DNA from: Sulfurovum sp.
Lineage (GTDB): Bacteria > Campylobacterota > Campylobacteria > Campylobacterales > Sulfurovaceae
DNA length: 64,000 nucleotides
NCBI GenBank assembly: GCA_026989435.1
Contig: JALSJI010000048.1
Location: forward strand, 1 to 64,000
Reading direction: 5' to 3'
Both the position numbers and the translations under genes were made by a program. Within the stretch, counting starts at the first letter, position 1. Each line of letters starts with the position of its first letter. Of the stretch, positions 1 to 10,485 are shown one piece after another. The notes under the pieces were generated by a model that was not told where the DNA came from, did not search any database, and saw only the letters and a list, made by a program, of their open reading frames with translations.

Positions 1-2
1 GT

Positions 3-2168
3 ATCTATCTCAATATCTATAAAAAAACCGGCAGATGCCTGATCGGCAATGATACTCTGTGTACTCTTTACATTTCGTAAAACGCTCTCTATTTCTGAAG
101 CTACTTTTTGTAGACCCTTGGAGTCTTTTCCGTAGAGTTTTATACCTAAAGGTGTACGTATACCCGAGAGTAACATATCTATACGCCCTCTAATAGGGTA
201 GGTCCAGGAATTCACTAAACCTGGAACCTGCAAGGCTTCATCCATCTTAGCCATCAGTTTCTCTATACTCATTCCCTCTCTCCACTCATCTTTGGGCTTA
301 AAAGTAATTATAGTCTCTATCATACCAAGAGGAGCAGGGTCTGTTGCAGAGTTAGCTCGTCCGCCCTTACCAAAAACAGTCTCAACTTCCGGAAACGATT
401 TAAGTATCTTGTCTGTTTTTTGCGTAAGCGCTTTAGACTGGTCTACAGAGATACCATAGGGTGTAACAGGCATATACATCACTGTTTGTTCATCAAGCAT
501 AGGCATAAACTCCCAATGAAGTCCTTTATAGATTGGTACGGCAAAAAAAAGCAGCACGAAAGAGAATACAATCACAAGATATTTAAATGTAAGTCCCCAT
601 CTCAATAGAGGATGATAAAGCCAAATAAAAAAACAATTGAGAGGATTTTTGGATTCTGAGACAATCTTTCCTTTAATAAAGTATACCATTAGCACAGGCA
701 CTAGTGTCACCGAGAGAAGAGCTCCGGCACTCATTGCAAAGGTTTTTGTAAATGCCAAAGGCCAAAAGAGCAAACCCTCTTGCCCCGAGAGTGCAAAAAT
801 AGGTAAAAAAGAGACCACTACCAAAGCCAATGCAAAAAAAATAGGTCGTCCCACCATTTGAGATGATTGAACGATTGCAGCAATACGTTCCCTATGTGTA
901 AGGCTACGTTGATACTCACTTTCTTGTTTATGTATGGCTTTATGGGCATTCTCTATCATAACGATAGAGGCATCTACCATGGCACCTATAGCAATAGCTA
1001 TACCCCCTAAGGACATAATATTTGATCCAATACCAAAGAGCTTCATCAGTAAAAAGGTAAAACCGATAGTTAAAGGCAAAACGAGTAAAACAATCAAGGA
1101 TGAACGTAAATGGGCTAAAAAGAGCCCAATAACAATAACCACGATCATACTCTCTTCTATAAGGGTTGTAGTAAGAGTATTGACCGCTTTAGAAATAAGC
1201 TCAGAACGATCATAAGTAGTGACAATATCAACACCTTCGACTTTAAGTGCATTCATCTTCTCTTTAATACGTTCTAATGCAGAGTAGACATCCTCCCCGT
1301 AGCGAAGCATCACAATACCGCCTACCACTTCACCTTCACCGTTTAAATCGGCCATACCTCGTCTGGCAGCAGGTACTTTCTCTACACGCCCTATTTGATC
1401 TATGGTAATAGGTATACCGCCTTTGGTTGTAATGACAAGTTTACCGATCTCCCCAAGATCTTTCAGATATCCTTTTGCCTCTACCATCCATTCGTAACCA
1501 TTTTGAATCACGATTCTTCCGCCTGTATCATTGTTGTTTTCTTTAAGCGTACGTGTAATATCTTTGATAGAAAGGTCATACTCTACCAAGGCATCGTTAT
1601 CTACTGTCACTTGAAACGTTGGTATAAATCCCCCGATGCTGGCTACCTCGCTTACCCCATCCACACCCATCAATGCATATTTGTAGTAATAATCTTGCAA
1701 GGTTCTTAATTCATCAAGTGTTTTAGTCTGTGATACGAGAGCATACTCATATACCCAGCCCACTCCTGAAGCATCCGGTCCAAGAGTAACCTCCATACCT
1801 TCGGGAAGCCGGCTTTGTATCGAAGCGAGTTGTTCTAAAATTCTACTCCTACCCCAATAGAGATCCGTACCCTCTTTAAAAATAATATAAATAAGGGCAT
1901 TCTCATAAACTGAAAACCCGCGTACCGTCTCTATATCGGAGATTGCCAAAAATTGTGACACTAAAGGATAGGTGCCTTGATCTTCAATGATCTCAGGGCT
2001 TTGTCCCTTCCATGTAACCTGAACAATAACCTGCGGAGGAGAGAGATCAGGAAGTGCATCAAGTGGCGTATTTTTCATAGACCAGATGGAGCCTAGTATG
2101 ATAAAAAAAGTTACCAAGAGTACCAAAAAACGGTTTTTTATAGAATAGGCTATCACGCTCTCAATCAT
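3..2168 (-). CDS. CusA/CzcA-family heavy-metal RND efflux transporter, partial (C-terminus beyond the left edge)
   Basis: Reverse-strand translation from ATG at 2168: MIESVIAYSIKNRFLVLLVTFFIILGSIWSMKNTPLDALPDLSPPQVIVQVTW...GGIAIAIGAMVDASIVMIENAHK; no stop before the window edge, so it is absent from the ORF track. Confidence 0.95.
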   Translation of the reverse strand, partial: MIESVIAYSIKNRFLVLLVTFFIILGSIWSMKNTPLDALPDLSPPQVIVQVTWKGQSPEIIEDQGTYPLVSQFLAISDIETVRGFSVYENALIYIIFKEGTDLYWGRSRILEQLASIQSRLPEGMEVTLGPDASGVGWVYEYALVSQTKTLDELRTLQDYYYKYALMGVDGVSEVASIGGFIPTFQVTVDNDALVEYDLSIKDITRTLKENNNDTGGRIVIQNGYEWMVEAKGYLKDLGEIGKLVITTKGGIPITIDQIGRVEKVPAARRGMADLNGEGEVVGGIVMLRYGEDVYSALERIKEKMNALKVEGVDIVTTYDRSELISKAVNTLTTTLIEESMIVVIVIGLFLAHLRSSLIVLLVLPLTIGFTFLLMKLFGIGSNIMSLGGIAIAIGAMVDASIVMIENAHKAIHKQESEYQRSLTHRERIAAIVQSSQMVGRPIFFALALVVVSFLPIFALSGQEGLLFWPLAFTKTFAMSAGALLSVTLVPVLMVYFIKGKIVSESKNPLNCFFIWLYHPLLRWGLTFKYLVIVFSFVLLFFAVPIYKGLHWEFMPMLDEQTVMYMPVTPYGISVDQSKALTQKTDKILKSFPEVETVFGKGGRANSATDPAPLGMIETIITFKPKDEWREGMSIEKLMAKMDEALQVPGLVNSWTYPIRGRIDMLLSGIRTPLGIKLYGKDSKGLQKVASEIESVLRNVKSTQSIIADQASAGFFIDIEID

Positions 2169-2267
2169 GAATGACTCCCTATACCACGGCAAGTTCTATC
2201 TACCAAGTGCTGAAATTTTTCCGGTAGGCACGGAGTGAAATAGACTTTGTACATATCGCATCCTTCG

Positions 2268-3470
2268 CTAATATATTGCGTTCATTTGTGCATCTGAATC
2301 CATCATAAATAGTGCATTATTCACCACTGTGTCACCTGATACCAAGCCTTTAATGACTTCAAAATATTGACTGTCCAAAGGTTTCAACTCCACCTGTAAG
2401 GGTTCATACTCCCCTTGAAACTCCGTAACAAGAAATACATACCACGCACCTCCCTTACGTATTGCCGCAGTGCGAGGAATCACAAGTTTTTTACGGGGCT
2501 TAGCACTAGAATAGAGTGTTGCATACATACCGGGCTTAAGCACTTCATCCGCATTATCGATACTTAGACGCAGAGTATATGTCGCCTCTTTAGGATCTAT
2601 ATTAGGATAGAAAAAATCCTTTTTTGCAACATATTCTATCTTAAGCCCTCTAATACGAACGCTAAAGGTGTCAAAGTCTTGAAAATCTAAAAGTTGATTT
2701 TGAAACACTTTTGCTTCCATCCATACTTCTGACAAATCAATAATTGTATAAAGAGATTTTTTGTTACTGATATATGAGCCTTGATTGATATTTTTTTCAA
2801 ACACCCAACCCGAAGCAGAGGCATAAATGGTCGTATATATACTGATTTTAGCATTTTTTCTTACCTCAAGTATCTCTGTTTGACTCACTCCGAGTAACAA
2901 GAGTTTTGTTTTAGCACTTTGAACCATCTCGGGTGAAGGACGCTTGAGATGAAAACGTATCGCATTAAGATAGTCCTGTTTTGCCTTGTAGACTTCCGGA
3001 GAGTAGATTAAAGCCAACGCCTGTCCCTTTTTAACCTTTTGGTACAAGCTATCTACATAGAGTTCTTTTACATATCCAGAAAACCATGCCGTTACCTCTA
3101 CCGTGCGAGAATCTTGCGCAGCGATATAACCATAATTTCTCTGTTTTTTACTGCTTTGTATCTCTTTGACTGCTACCGTACGTACATTAAAAAGCTGTCT
3201 AATCCTTGGCTTTTTCTCAGAGGGAATCTTATCTGCTGTTTTTTTCTCCGTTTGCATTGAAGAGCCACACTTTCCGGCCTCACATTTCATCTGCGCGGGT
3301 CTGTCTTGTTTGATACGATCATTTTTAGGCACTTTTTCCTCTTTTGTAAGAGCTGTACCGCATTTTCCTACTTCACACTTACCCATTTGACACTTACCGT
3401 CTCCACACTTCATCTGTCCATAAAGCATAAAGGGCATCAAGAGCAAAAACGGCCATATTACGTTTAACAT
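2268..3470 (-). CDS. Efflux RND transporter periplasmic adaptor subunit (CusB-like) with N-terminal Cys-rich GKC repeats
   Basis: Membrane-fusion-protein barrel-sandwich motifs (VKELYVDSLYQKVKKGQALALIYSPEVYKAKQDY); located between TolC-like and CusA-like genes; N-terminus MKCGDGKCQMGKCEVGKCG. Confidence 0.9.
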   Translation of the reverse strand: MLNVIWPFLLLMPFMLYGQMKCGDGKCQMGKCEVGKCGTALTKEEKVPKNDRIKQDRPAQMKCEAGKCGSSMQTEKKTADKIPSEKKPRIRQLFNVRTVAVKEIQSSKKQRNYGYIAAQDSRTVEVTAWFSGYVKELYVDSLYQKVKKGQALALIYSPEVYKAKQDYLNAIRFHLKRPSPEMVQSAKTKLLLLGVSQTEILEVRKNAKISIYTTIYASASGWVFEKNINQGSYISNKKSLYTIIDLSEVWMEAKVFQNQLLDFQDFDTFSVRIRGLKIEYVAKKDFFYPNIDPKEATYTLRLSIDNADEVLKPGMYATLYSSAKPRKKLVIPRTAAIRKGGAWYVFLVTEFQGEYEPLQVELKPLDSQYFEVIKGLVSGDTVVNNALFMMDSDAQMNAIY

Positions 3471-4681
3471 TATTGCACTCCTGTAAGAGATTTAAGTGTG
3501 GCTAGCGTACGCATAAACTCTGCTGTCACCGTAATACGCTCCTCTTCTAAAGCAAGTTTTTGTTCCAATATCTTCATGTAGGTCAAAAGATCGCCTCCTT
3601 CTTTTATGGCAGAGGAGCTAAGTTCTAGCATATGATTAAGCCTCGGAAGGCTTTGGTGTTGAAGAATATTGTATATTTTATACGCTTCTGTAAGTTTGGC
3701 ATAGTTTTCACCTATTTGACTTTGGATAAGAGACTTATAGTCCAAACTTTCACTTTGGCGAGAAAGTGCCTCTTTACGCGCAATCTCGGAGTTTAAAGCT
3801 TCCCTACCATAAAGAGGCAAAGAGACCCCTATAGATATAGAGAGATAGTCGGGAAACTCGGTACGATTATAATAGCCTACTTGCACATAAGGATCCGGAT
3901 ATTTCTCTAAATCAATAAGAGACTGATATGCCTTAGAGAGCTTACCTTGAGAAAGCTTCCTATGATAGTCGGAATTTTTGCTTATACCAGCTAAATAATA
4001 CTTTAAAGGTTTTGGCTTTTTTATCTGCAGTCTGTCAGAGATATTGTTTACTTTTTTCCTTACCAGATAGCGGAGCTTCTCTTGTTGGGATTTAAGTGTA
4101 GCAAAGTAACGCTCTGCTCGTATCCGAAGCTTATATAAAGAGAGTTCTGCCACTGCACTCTGTGCATGAGACATAGAATCAACAGAGATATAGTCTGTAT
4201 AAAGCTTGATATTTTGCTTGGCTAACTGCATATACTTCTGTATAATCTCTATACGAAACTCAAGTTCCTTTATGGTATAGGCAGTAGTACGTATCTTATA
4301 CGCCAAGGCTACACGTGCAGATTCAAGTGAATGCAATACCACATGCTTTTCTTCTTGTGCTATACTTTTTTTAGCATCAAGCTTACCAAACCAGGGGAAC
4401 TTCTGTTTAAAAAGAATAGCTTGATTTTGCATAGGCTCCTCACTGCGACTAAATGGTTTTCGAAACTGTATATCATTGAGTATTACGGACAAGTCAGGGT
4501 TTTGCCATTTCTGGCTTTTTGCAATACGCGCCTCCATAGAAGAGAGACGATGTTGAATACTTTGCAAAGAGTGGTGCTTGGCTATAGAGTGGCGTATCAT
4601 CTCATCGATACTTTCTGCATCAAGGATAAATGTACCTAGTACGATATAGAAAAAAACACGCATAAAAAATCCTAAAAACAA
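3470..4681 (-). CDS. TolC-family outer membrane efflux protein
   Basis: Signal-like N-terminus, long helical repeats (RIAKSQKWQNPDLSV..., SLPLYGREALNSEIARKEAL); first gene of the RND operon. Confidence 0.88.
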   Translation of the reverse strand: MFLGFFMRVFFYIVLGTFILDAESIDEMIRHSIAKHHSLQSIQHRLSSMEARIAKSQKWQNPDLSVILNDIQFRKPFSRSEEPMQNQAILFKQKFPWFGKLDAKKSIAQEEKHVVLHSLESARVALAYKIRTTAYTIKELEFRIEIIQKYMQLAKQNIKLYTDYISVDSMSHAQSAVAELSLYKLRIRAERYFATLKSQQEKLRYLVRKKVNNISDRLQIKKPKPLKYYLAGISKNSDYHRKLSQGKLSKAYQSLIDLEKYPDPYVQVGYYNRTEFPDYLSISIGVSLPLYGREALNSEIARKEALSRQSESLDYKSLIQSQIGENYAKLTEAYKIYNILQHQSLPRLNHMLELSSSAIKEGGDLLTYMKILEQKLALEEERITVTAEFMRTLATLKSLTGVQ

Positions 4682-4828
4682 TAAATCATCCTGATTATAT
4701 CCCCTTTATGTGCACACAACGTGTACATGAACATACAAACTTTTTAAATATAACAAAAGAGATAGATTTACTTGACATTAAGATATTTTTCCGATAAAAT
4801 ACTTCCAGTCACCCCAAAAGGAACTTAG

Positions 4829-5281
4829 TTGCATCCCTCATGCCCCATCTCATCAAAATATATCGACAGCCGTCTTATTAGACTCGTCTCTTTTCAAGTA
4901 ACGCTCATCGCAGCAGTGATTTTATTGACTGAAAATATCTTCTTTACTGCGCTGTTGTTCTTTTATTTTCTCATGAGAACACTCCGTGTAACTCAGATGA
5001 GTCCATTCTATCTTAGTGCAAAATATCTGCTTGCTTTCCGAGAAACAACACCCGGACTATGCAATGAAGCGCAAAAACGTTTTTCCTTATATATGGGTTT
5101 GGTACTTTCGGGTATACTGCTCTTTCTCTTTATACTTAAACAGAGCTATACTACAACTCTTATCCTGGAGATACTTTTTATCTGTGCACTGCTTGAGTCA
5201 CTTTTTGAATTTTGTATAGGATGCAAAATTTACTCTGCTATAGAGATACTTAACCCGCTTAAGAGAGTAAAAAAACAATGA
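4829..5281 (+). CDS. DUF4395-like membrane protein
   Basis: CPIS..YIDSRLIRLVSFQV start and multiple TM segments; TTG start with an AAAGGA-like RBS. Confidence 0.6.
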   Translation: MHPSCPISSKYIDSRLIRLVSFQVTLIAAVILLTENIFFTALLFFYFLMRTLRVTQMSPFYLSAKYLLAFRETTPGLCNEAQKRFSLYMGLVLSGILLFLFILKQSYTTTLILEILFICALLESLFEFCIGCKIYSAIEILNPLKRVKKQ

Positions 5282-5691
5282 TAGGTATCTCTAGTAAAAC
5301 ACTCTATGCGATTGCAGCACTGCATGAGCTATCTCAAGTGCAGGATAACAGCGTATTAAAAATTAAAGAGATAGCAGCTAGGGCAAATATCCCTCCTAAT
5401 TTTTTAGAACAGATACTCTTAGCCCTTAAAAAAGAGGGGATACTCATAAGTATAAAAGGGGCTTACGGTGGATACAAACTTGCTAAAGAGCTCAAAGATA
5501 TCACGCTGAAAGATGTGATGAGCATTCTAGAGACGGATATCTTTTCGGATATCTGCAAAACGGGTAATCCTGCACTGAAACTCTTTTGGAAAGATCTTAA
5601 AGAAAATATTGCATCCACCTTTGATATACCGCTCTCTACACTAAAAGAGTATCAACTCAAAGCCACGCAAACACTAGATTACTCTATATAG
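5278..5691 (+). CDS. Rrf2-family transcriptional regulator (CymR-like)
   Basis: wHTH SSKTLYAIAALHEL...ANIPPNFLEQILLALKKEGILISIKGAYGGYKLA. Confidence 0.88.
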   Translation: MIGISSKTLYAIAALHELSQVQDNSVLKIKEIAARANIPPNFLEQILLALKKEGILISIKGAYGGYKLAKELKDITLKDVMSILETDIFSDICKTGNPALKLFWKDLKENIASTFDIPLSTLKEYQLKATQTLDYSI

Positions 5692-5699
5692 GAATACAT

Positions 5700-6956
5700 A
5701 TGCATCATACAGATTTTGAATATTTTCACACGCTGCTTGTCCATGAAGTCGGCAACAAAATAGGCCCCGTTGCACCCACCATCACACCCTCAGCCGCCTA
5801 TGGCTATACAGATGCCAAAGAGGCTGAAGGAATTTTTGCATCACAAGTCAACAAACCGCTCTACGCAAGGGTAGGAAACCCTACCAATGCAAAGCTAGAG
5901 AGTATCCTTGCTAAAATGGAAGGAGGATTTGGAGCCATCGCTACCTCTTCAGGTATGGGGGCTATCTCTATGGTCTGTACTGCATTTTTATCCGCCGGAG
6001 ATGAACTGCTTTGTATCGGCGGTTTTTTTGGAGGGACCTATGCCTATGTCAATGAGACACTGTCACGTTTTGGCGTTCGTAACAGCTTTTGTGATGTGGA
6101 TGATTTTGCACATATTGAAAGCAGACTCAAAAAAGGTATCAAAATGGTACTAATGGAATCTGTAGGAAACCCGAGTCTAAGACTTCCTGATATTCAAGCG
6201 ATCATCGATCTATGTAACAGATACGATACGCTTTTACTCATAGACAATACGGCAACCCCTCTATTGCTAAGACCCCTGCTCATGGGTGCCGACATCGTGG
6301 TACACTCGAGCACAAAAAATATCTCCGGACACTCTGCATCCCTTGGCGGTATTGCTGTATTTAGGGAGGTCAAAGAGAATGGCGACAAACTACACAACCC
6401 AAAATATACGGATGTGCATAAGATCGTTAAAAAAATGGGTAAAAAAGCCTTTATACCCATCTGCAAAAAAAGAGCCATACGTGACTTGGGAATGACCGCC
6501 AATGCCTTTGGCTCTTTTATGACTATGATAGGGCTAGAGACGCTTTCACTTAGAGTAGAGCGTATCAATAAATCTGTAGAAAAGATTGCCTTGATGCTCG
6601 ATGAGAAGTTGCCAAAGGGGATCAGTGTAAACCATCCTTGTTTACATAGCAGCCCTGATCATACACGTTATAAAAAAGTTTTTTCTGATGGCTGTGGACC
6701 CTTACTGACGCTTGAGTGTGGTACAAAAAAGAGAGCATTTGCCTTATTAGACCGACTTCAAACCGTTATTCAAACAGCTAACATCGGAGACAATAGAACC
6801 TTGGCACTGCATATGCAGAGTACCATCTATTCCGATTTTAGTGAGGAGGCACGCAGATTTTTAGGAGTAACCGAGGGACTTATACGTGTTTCTATCGGGC
6901 TTGAAGACCCCATAGATATAGCTGAGGATTTCTTACAGGCAGCACAAGGGCTTTAA
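5700..6956 (+). CDS. Cys/Met-metabolism PLP-dependent enzyme (trans-sulfuration / O-acetylhomoserine sulfhydrylase type)
   Basis: YARVGNPTNAKLESILAKMEGG, PLP-lysine motif IVVHSSTKNISGHSASLGG, C-terminal SIGLEDPIDIAEDFLQAA. Confidence 0.9.
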   Translation: MHHTDFEYFHTLLVHEVGNKIGPVAPTITPSAAYGYTDAKEAEGIFASQVNKPLYARVGNPTNAKLESILAKMEGGFGAIATSSGMGAISMVCTAFLSAGDELLCIGGFFGGTYAYVNETLSRFGVRNSFCDVDDFAHIESRLKKGIKMVLMESVGNPSLRLPDIQAIIDLCNRYDTLLLIDNTATPLLLRPLLMGADIVVHSSTKNISGHSASLGGIAVFREVKENGDKLHNPKYTDVHKIVKKMGKKAFIPICKKRAIRDLGMTANAFGSFMTMIGLETLSLRVERINKSVEKIALMLDEKLPKGISVNHPCLHSSPDHTRYKKVFSDGCGPLLTLECGTKKRAFALLDRLQTVIQTANIGDNRTLALHMQSTIYSDFSEEARRFLGVTEGLIRVSIGLEDPIDIAEDFLQAAQGL

Positions 6957-7120
6957 GGCTATTTCTACCCAATATGGTTTATTGATTAACGGGTAACGAT
7001 TTGTTGAAATGTATAACTTCGATGACTACACTGCATTACTTTGAGACATACGGTAGATAACTAAAAGCCTAGATAAATCAAAATAATAAATTATATTTGC
7101 ATCTACTAAAAAATACTGGT

Positions 7121-8335
7121 TTAGTAAACCTTTTGCCCGGCTACAAATACGGAAGAAACCTCTTTCGTATGTAAGAGTGTCCAAAGGGCTATCTCTTCTT
7201 CTCTTCTTGGGGATTCAGGAAGAGTAACGACGGAAAAGTCCGCCATTTTTCCAACTGCAATACGACCATTATTGAGTTTTAAAATATCTGCTGCATCCGA
7301 AGTTACAGATTTTAAAAGGGCTATCGCTAGCTCTTGAATGGGTAGTTCATTATGTAAAAATAAAGCCGCACGCATCTCATCAAAAATACTCAGTGAATCA
7401 TTAGAGCTTAAACCATCCGTTGCTACGCTAAAGGGAAGTTTGAGCGTTTCTATCGCTAGCCTTCCTACGCCCAAATATCGATTACTGCGTGGACAGTGGG
7501 CAATAGAGTGACCTTTTGAAGCCAGGTAGTTCAACTCCTCTTTGCTTGCATGCGTACAGTGTACAAAATGGGCAGGATAGGTGTCAAAAGCGTGGATAAA
7601 CTCTTGTATATTGCTTACAGGCGTTTGTGTATTAAAATATTTTTTAAAAAATGCTCTGAATTCACCTTCACCATGTTCTAACCACTCCCTCTCTGCCTGT
7701 GACTCTAAAAAATGAGCAGAGAGTACAAGCTTATGTTGTTTAGCAATCCCCACTGCTTTATGTAAAAGGAGAGGGTGTACGGAGTAGGGAGCATGTATGG
7801 CTACAGCAGGAGTAATACGTGCCTCTTTGTCACAGGACAAAGAAGCTCTTACACGCTCTACAAAGTCACCGTAGAGCATATCGGCATACTGAGCGACAGA
7901 GCCTATGAGCTCATTAAAAAAAACCACTCTTTGCGGAGCTTTTTCACACACCTCAAGCTCATTACCGAAACTAGAGACGGCACCAAAGGTAGTCACACCC
8001 GAACGTAACATACTACGACACTCTTCCATCATCATCGCATTAGTACAACACCCTACAAGATCGTCACGATGAACTATGACAGAATCCAACCATGGCATAA
8101 ATGAGCCGTATTTGAGAGAGGTTTTATTGGCTGAAAACTCTAGATGTACATGGGTGTTGATAAACCCGGGGTAGAGTACGGAATGCGGCACTGTTTGTAT
8201 CATCTGGGCATCAGGGTATTTACTCTCAAGTATCTCAAAAGGGCCTATCTCCTTAATAGTGTCGGAAAATGCCACTGCCTGCTTACGGATATAGCCTGAA
8301 GGGGTGTAGATATAGTCTGCATAAATAATTTTCAT
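7121..8335 (-). CDS. Amidohydrolase-family protein, aminofutalosine deaminase-like
   Basis: PGFINTHVHLEFSANKTSLKYGSF, HCTHASKEELNYLASKGHSIAHCPRSN, ATDGLSSNDSLSIFDEMR. Confidence 0.8.
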   Translation of the reverse strand: MKIIYADYIYTPSGYIRKQAVAFSDTIKEIGPFEILESKYPDAQMIQTVPHSVLYPGFINTHVHLEFSANKTSLKYGSFMPWLDSVIVHRDDLVGCCTNAMMMEECRSMLRSGVTTFGAVSSFGNELEVCEKAPQRVVFFNELIGSVAQYADMLYGDFVERVRASLSCDKEARITPAVAIHAPYSVHPLLLHKAVGIAKQHKLVLSAHFLESQAEREWLEHGEGEFRAFFKKYFNTQTPVSNIQEFIHAFDTYPAHFVHCTHASKEELNYLASKGHSIAHCPRSNRYLGVGRLAIETLKLPFSVATDGLSSNDSLSIFDEMRAALFLHNELPIQELAIALLKSVTSDAADILKLNNGRIAVGKMADFSVVTLPESPRREEEIALWTLLHTKEVSSVFVAGQKVY

Positions 8336-8442
8336 GCCGACATTGTAACATGCCCATACAAAGTTGTCAATTTTAAACTATTGTGCACTCTTTAACCACT
8401 TTTTAGCTAGTATCTTTCAAATAACCCATCTAAAGGAAAAAT

Positions 8443-8892
8443 ATGCAACACGCACAAGTATTAAAACTCTATATGACCATGCCGGATATGATGAGAAGCG
8501 GACACCGTATGGAGTGTGACGATATTGATGTAGACGAAGGGGGGATTATAGGTGATTTAAATCATAATACCTCAACAGATAAAGTGATACTCCTTGTCTC
8601 TAAAAAGAGTTATGACTTAATTCAAGAGGCAGATTTAGTCGTATCGGAAGGAGTACTGCTGGAGAATATCTATACCGATGTAGACCTTAATTATCTTCAA
8701 AAAGGATCTATTATTGAAATAGGGGAGGTGATGATGGAGGTTACCGGCCCTTGTGAAGCCTACGGATATCTCTCGGCACTCTCTCCCGAACTACCCGATG
8801 TTCTCCAAGGCAATCGCGGTATCTTTGTACGTCCCGTAGAGGAGGGACGCATCAGCCTCGGTGACGAGATAACGATTATCAAAAAGGCATAG
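8443..8892 (+). CDS. MOSC-domain-like protein
   Basis: MOSC-like pattern: GGIIGDLNHN, LLENIYTDVDLNYLQKGSIIEIGEVMMEVTGPCEAYGYL, GRISLGDEI. Confidence 0.6.
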   Translation: MQHAQVLKLYMTMPDMMRSGHRMECDDIDVDEGGIIGDLNHNTSTDKVILLVSKKSYDLIQEADLVVSEGVLLENIYTDVDLNYLQKGSIIEIGEVMMEVTGPCEAYGYLSALSPELPDVLQGNRGIFVRPVEEGRISLGDEITIIKKA

Positions 8893-8956
8893 CATACGGC
8901 TGACTCTTAGTCATTTTTAGATAAAATAATCCTAAAGAAAATCAAAAAGGTATAGA

Positions 8957-9436
8957 ATGAAAATCGTAGTAATTCAAGGACCGAACCTCAATATGCTGGG
9001 ACTAAGAGAACAGAATATTTACGGTCCGATGAAACTGGAAGATATCCACGCACAGATGAAAGCTTTTGCGCAACAAAACAACAATGAAATTGAATTTTTT
9101 CAATCCAATTTAGAGGGTGAAATCGTAGATAGAATACAAGAGTGTATGGGAGATGCAGACGGTATTATTATAAACCCTGCAGCCTATACGCATACATCGA
9201 TTGCCATACGCGACGCCATTGCAGCCGTACAAATACCTACTATTGAAGTACATTTGAGCAATATTTATCAAAGAGAAGAGTTTAGACACACCTCACTGAC
9301 TGCTCCTGTATGTGCAGGACAGATAAGCGGTATGGGCCCCTTTGGATACCATTTGGCAATGGTAGGAATGACACAAATACTCAATGAGGTCAAAATGATG
9401 AAAGAGCAACAGGCCAAAGCTGCTAAAACACAATAA
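8957..9436 (+). CDS. aroQ: Type II 3-dehydroquinate dehydratase
   Basis: [52 protein letters not shown]. Confidence 0.96.
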   Translation: MKIVVIQGPNLNMLGLREQNIYGPMKLEDIHAQMKAFAQQNNNEIEFFQSNLEGEIVDRIQECMGDADGIIINPAAYTHTSIAIRDAIAAVQIPTIEVHLSNIYQREEFRHTSLTAPVCAGQISGMGPFGYHLAMVGMTQILNEVKMMKEQQAKAAKTQ

Positions 9437-9447
9437 AAAGGCCTACC

Positions 9448-10476
9448 GTGTTTTATATGCTTAAAAATGAAAATGCCGTCTACTATGAATGCAGATATAG
9501 CTGCGACAACGCACTCTATATACGTCTAGACTCCGATGCATTTTTTATCACAGACAGTCGCTATCGTATAGATGCGAACGAGCATGTCAAAGGAGCAGAA
9601 GTACGCATTAGCAGTGATTTGTATGCAGAAGCTGCAAAACTGCTTAAAAAACACAAAATCAAAACAATCATTTTTGATCCCAAAGAGTGGAGTGTTGCCG
9701 CCTTTAGACAACTACGCAACACTATCAAAACAGAGCTAAAAGCAGAACCCTATTTTTCACATAAAAAACGTCTCATTAAAACGGATAAAGAGATAAAAAT
9801 ACTCTCCAAAGCAGTCAAATTGGGTGCCAAAGCCTTTGATACTTTTGCGAAAGTCATACAGCAAAAAGGATTTGGGAAAGATGAGTATGCGCTCACGCAT
9901 ATGGCAAAAAGCATCTTGGGAAATCACGGCAAATATGCACTCAGTTTTGATCCCATCGTAGCCATCAACCAAAATGCGGCAAAACCACACGCGTTTCCTA
10001 CGGATACCAAATTAAAAAAAGGGGATCTTCTCTTAGTCGATGCCGGGCTCAAATATAAACGCTATTGCTCTGACAGGACACGTACACTACAGGCAGATAG
10101 TACTTTTCTCTTTCAAACGAAACAGTCGTTTTCTCGTAAAAAGAGGCAAAAAGCCTATGATACGGTACTTCGTGCCCATGACAATGCTATTAAAAAAGCG
10201 CGATCAGGCATGAAAGCAAAAAAGATAGACGCACTTACCCGTGATATCATCGATAAAGCAGGTTTCGGAAAATACTATGTCCACTCCACGGGGCACGGGG
10301 TAGGGCTTGATATTCATGAATTACCTTATATCTCGTCAAAATCAGATACGCTCATAGAAGACAACATGGTTTTTACCATAGAGCCCGGCATCTATATCCC
10401 CGGAGAGTTTGGTATACGTATTGAAGATATGGTCGTGATGAAAAAAGGAAAAGTCAAAGTGATGAGTGGAAATTAA
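9448..10476 (+). CDS. M24-family Xaa-Pro aminopeptidase/dipeptidase
   Basis: DAGLKYKRYCSDRTRT, HSTGHGVGLDIHELP, FTIEPGIYIPGEFGIRIED. Confidence 0.93.
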   Translation: MFYMLKNENAVYYECRYSCDNALYIRLDSDAFFITDSRYRIDANEHVKGAEVRISSDLYAEAAKLLKKHKIKTIIFDPKEWSVAAFRQLRNTIKTELKAEPYFSHKKRLIKTDKEIKILSKAVKLGAKAFDTFAKVIQQKGFGKDEYALTHMAKSILGNHGKYALSFDPIVAINQNAAKPHAFPTDTKLKKGDLLLVDAGLKYKRYCSDRTRTLQADSTFLFQTKQSFSRKKRQKAYDTVLRAHDNAIKKARSGMKAKKIDALTRDIIDKAGFGKYYVHSTGHGVGLDIHELPYISSKSDTLIEDNMVFTIEPGIYIPGEFGIRIEDMVVMKKGKVKVMSGN

Positions 10477-10485
10477 GGAGTATGC

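Noticed and set aside
934-1709. Plus-strand ORFs at 934-1215 and 1395-1709
   Set aside because: Antisense to the partial CusA-like gene, which has a clear family-consistent translation; they lack recognisable domains
6194-6568. Minus-strand 124 aa ORF
   Set aside because: Entirely antisense to the well-supported PLP enzyme gene; most likely spurious
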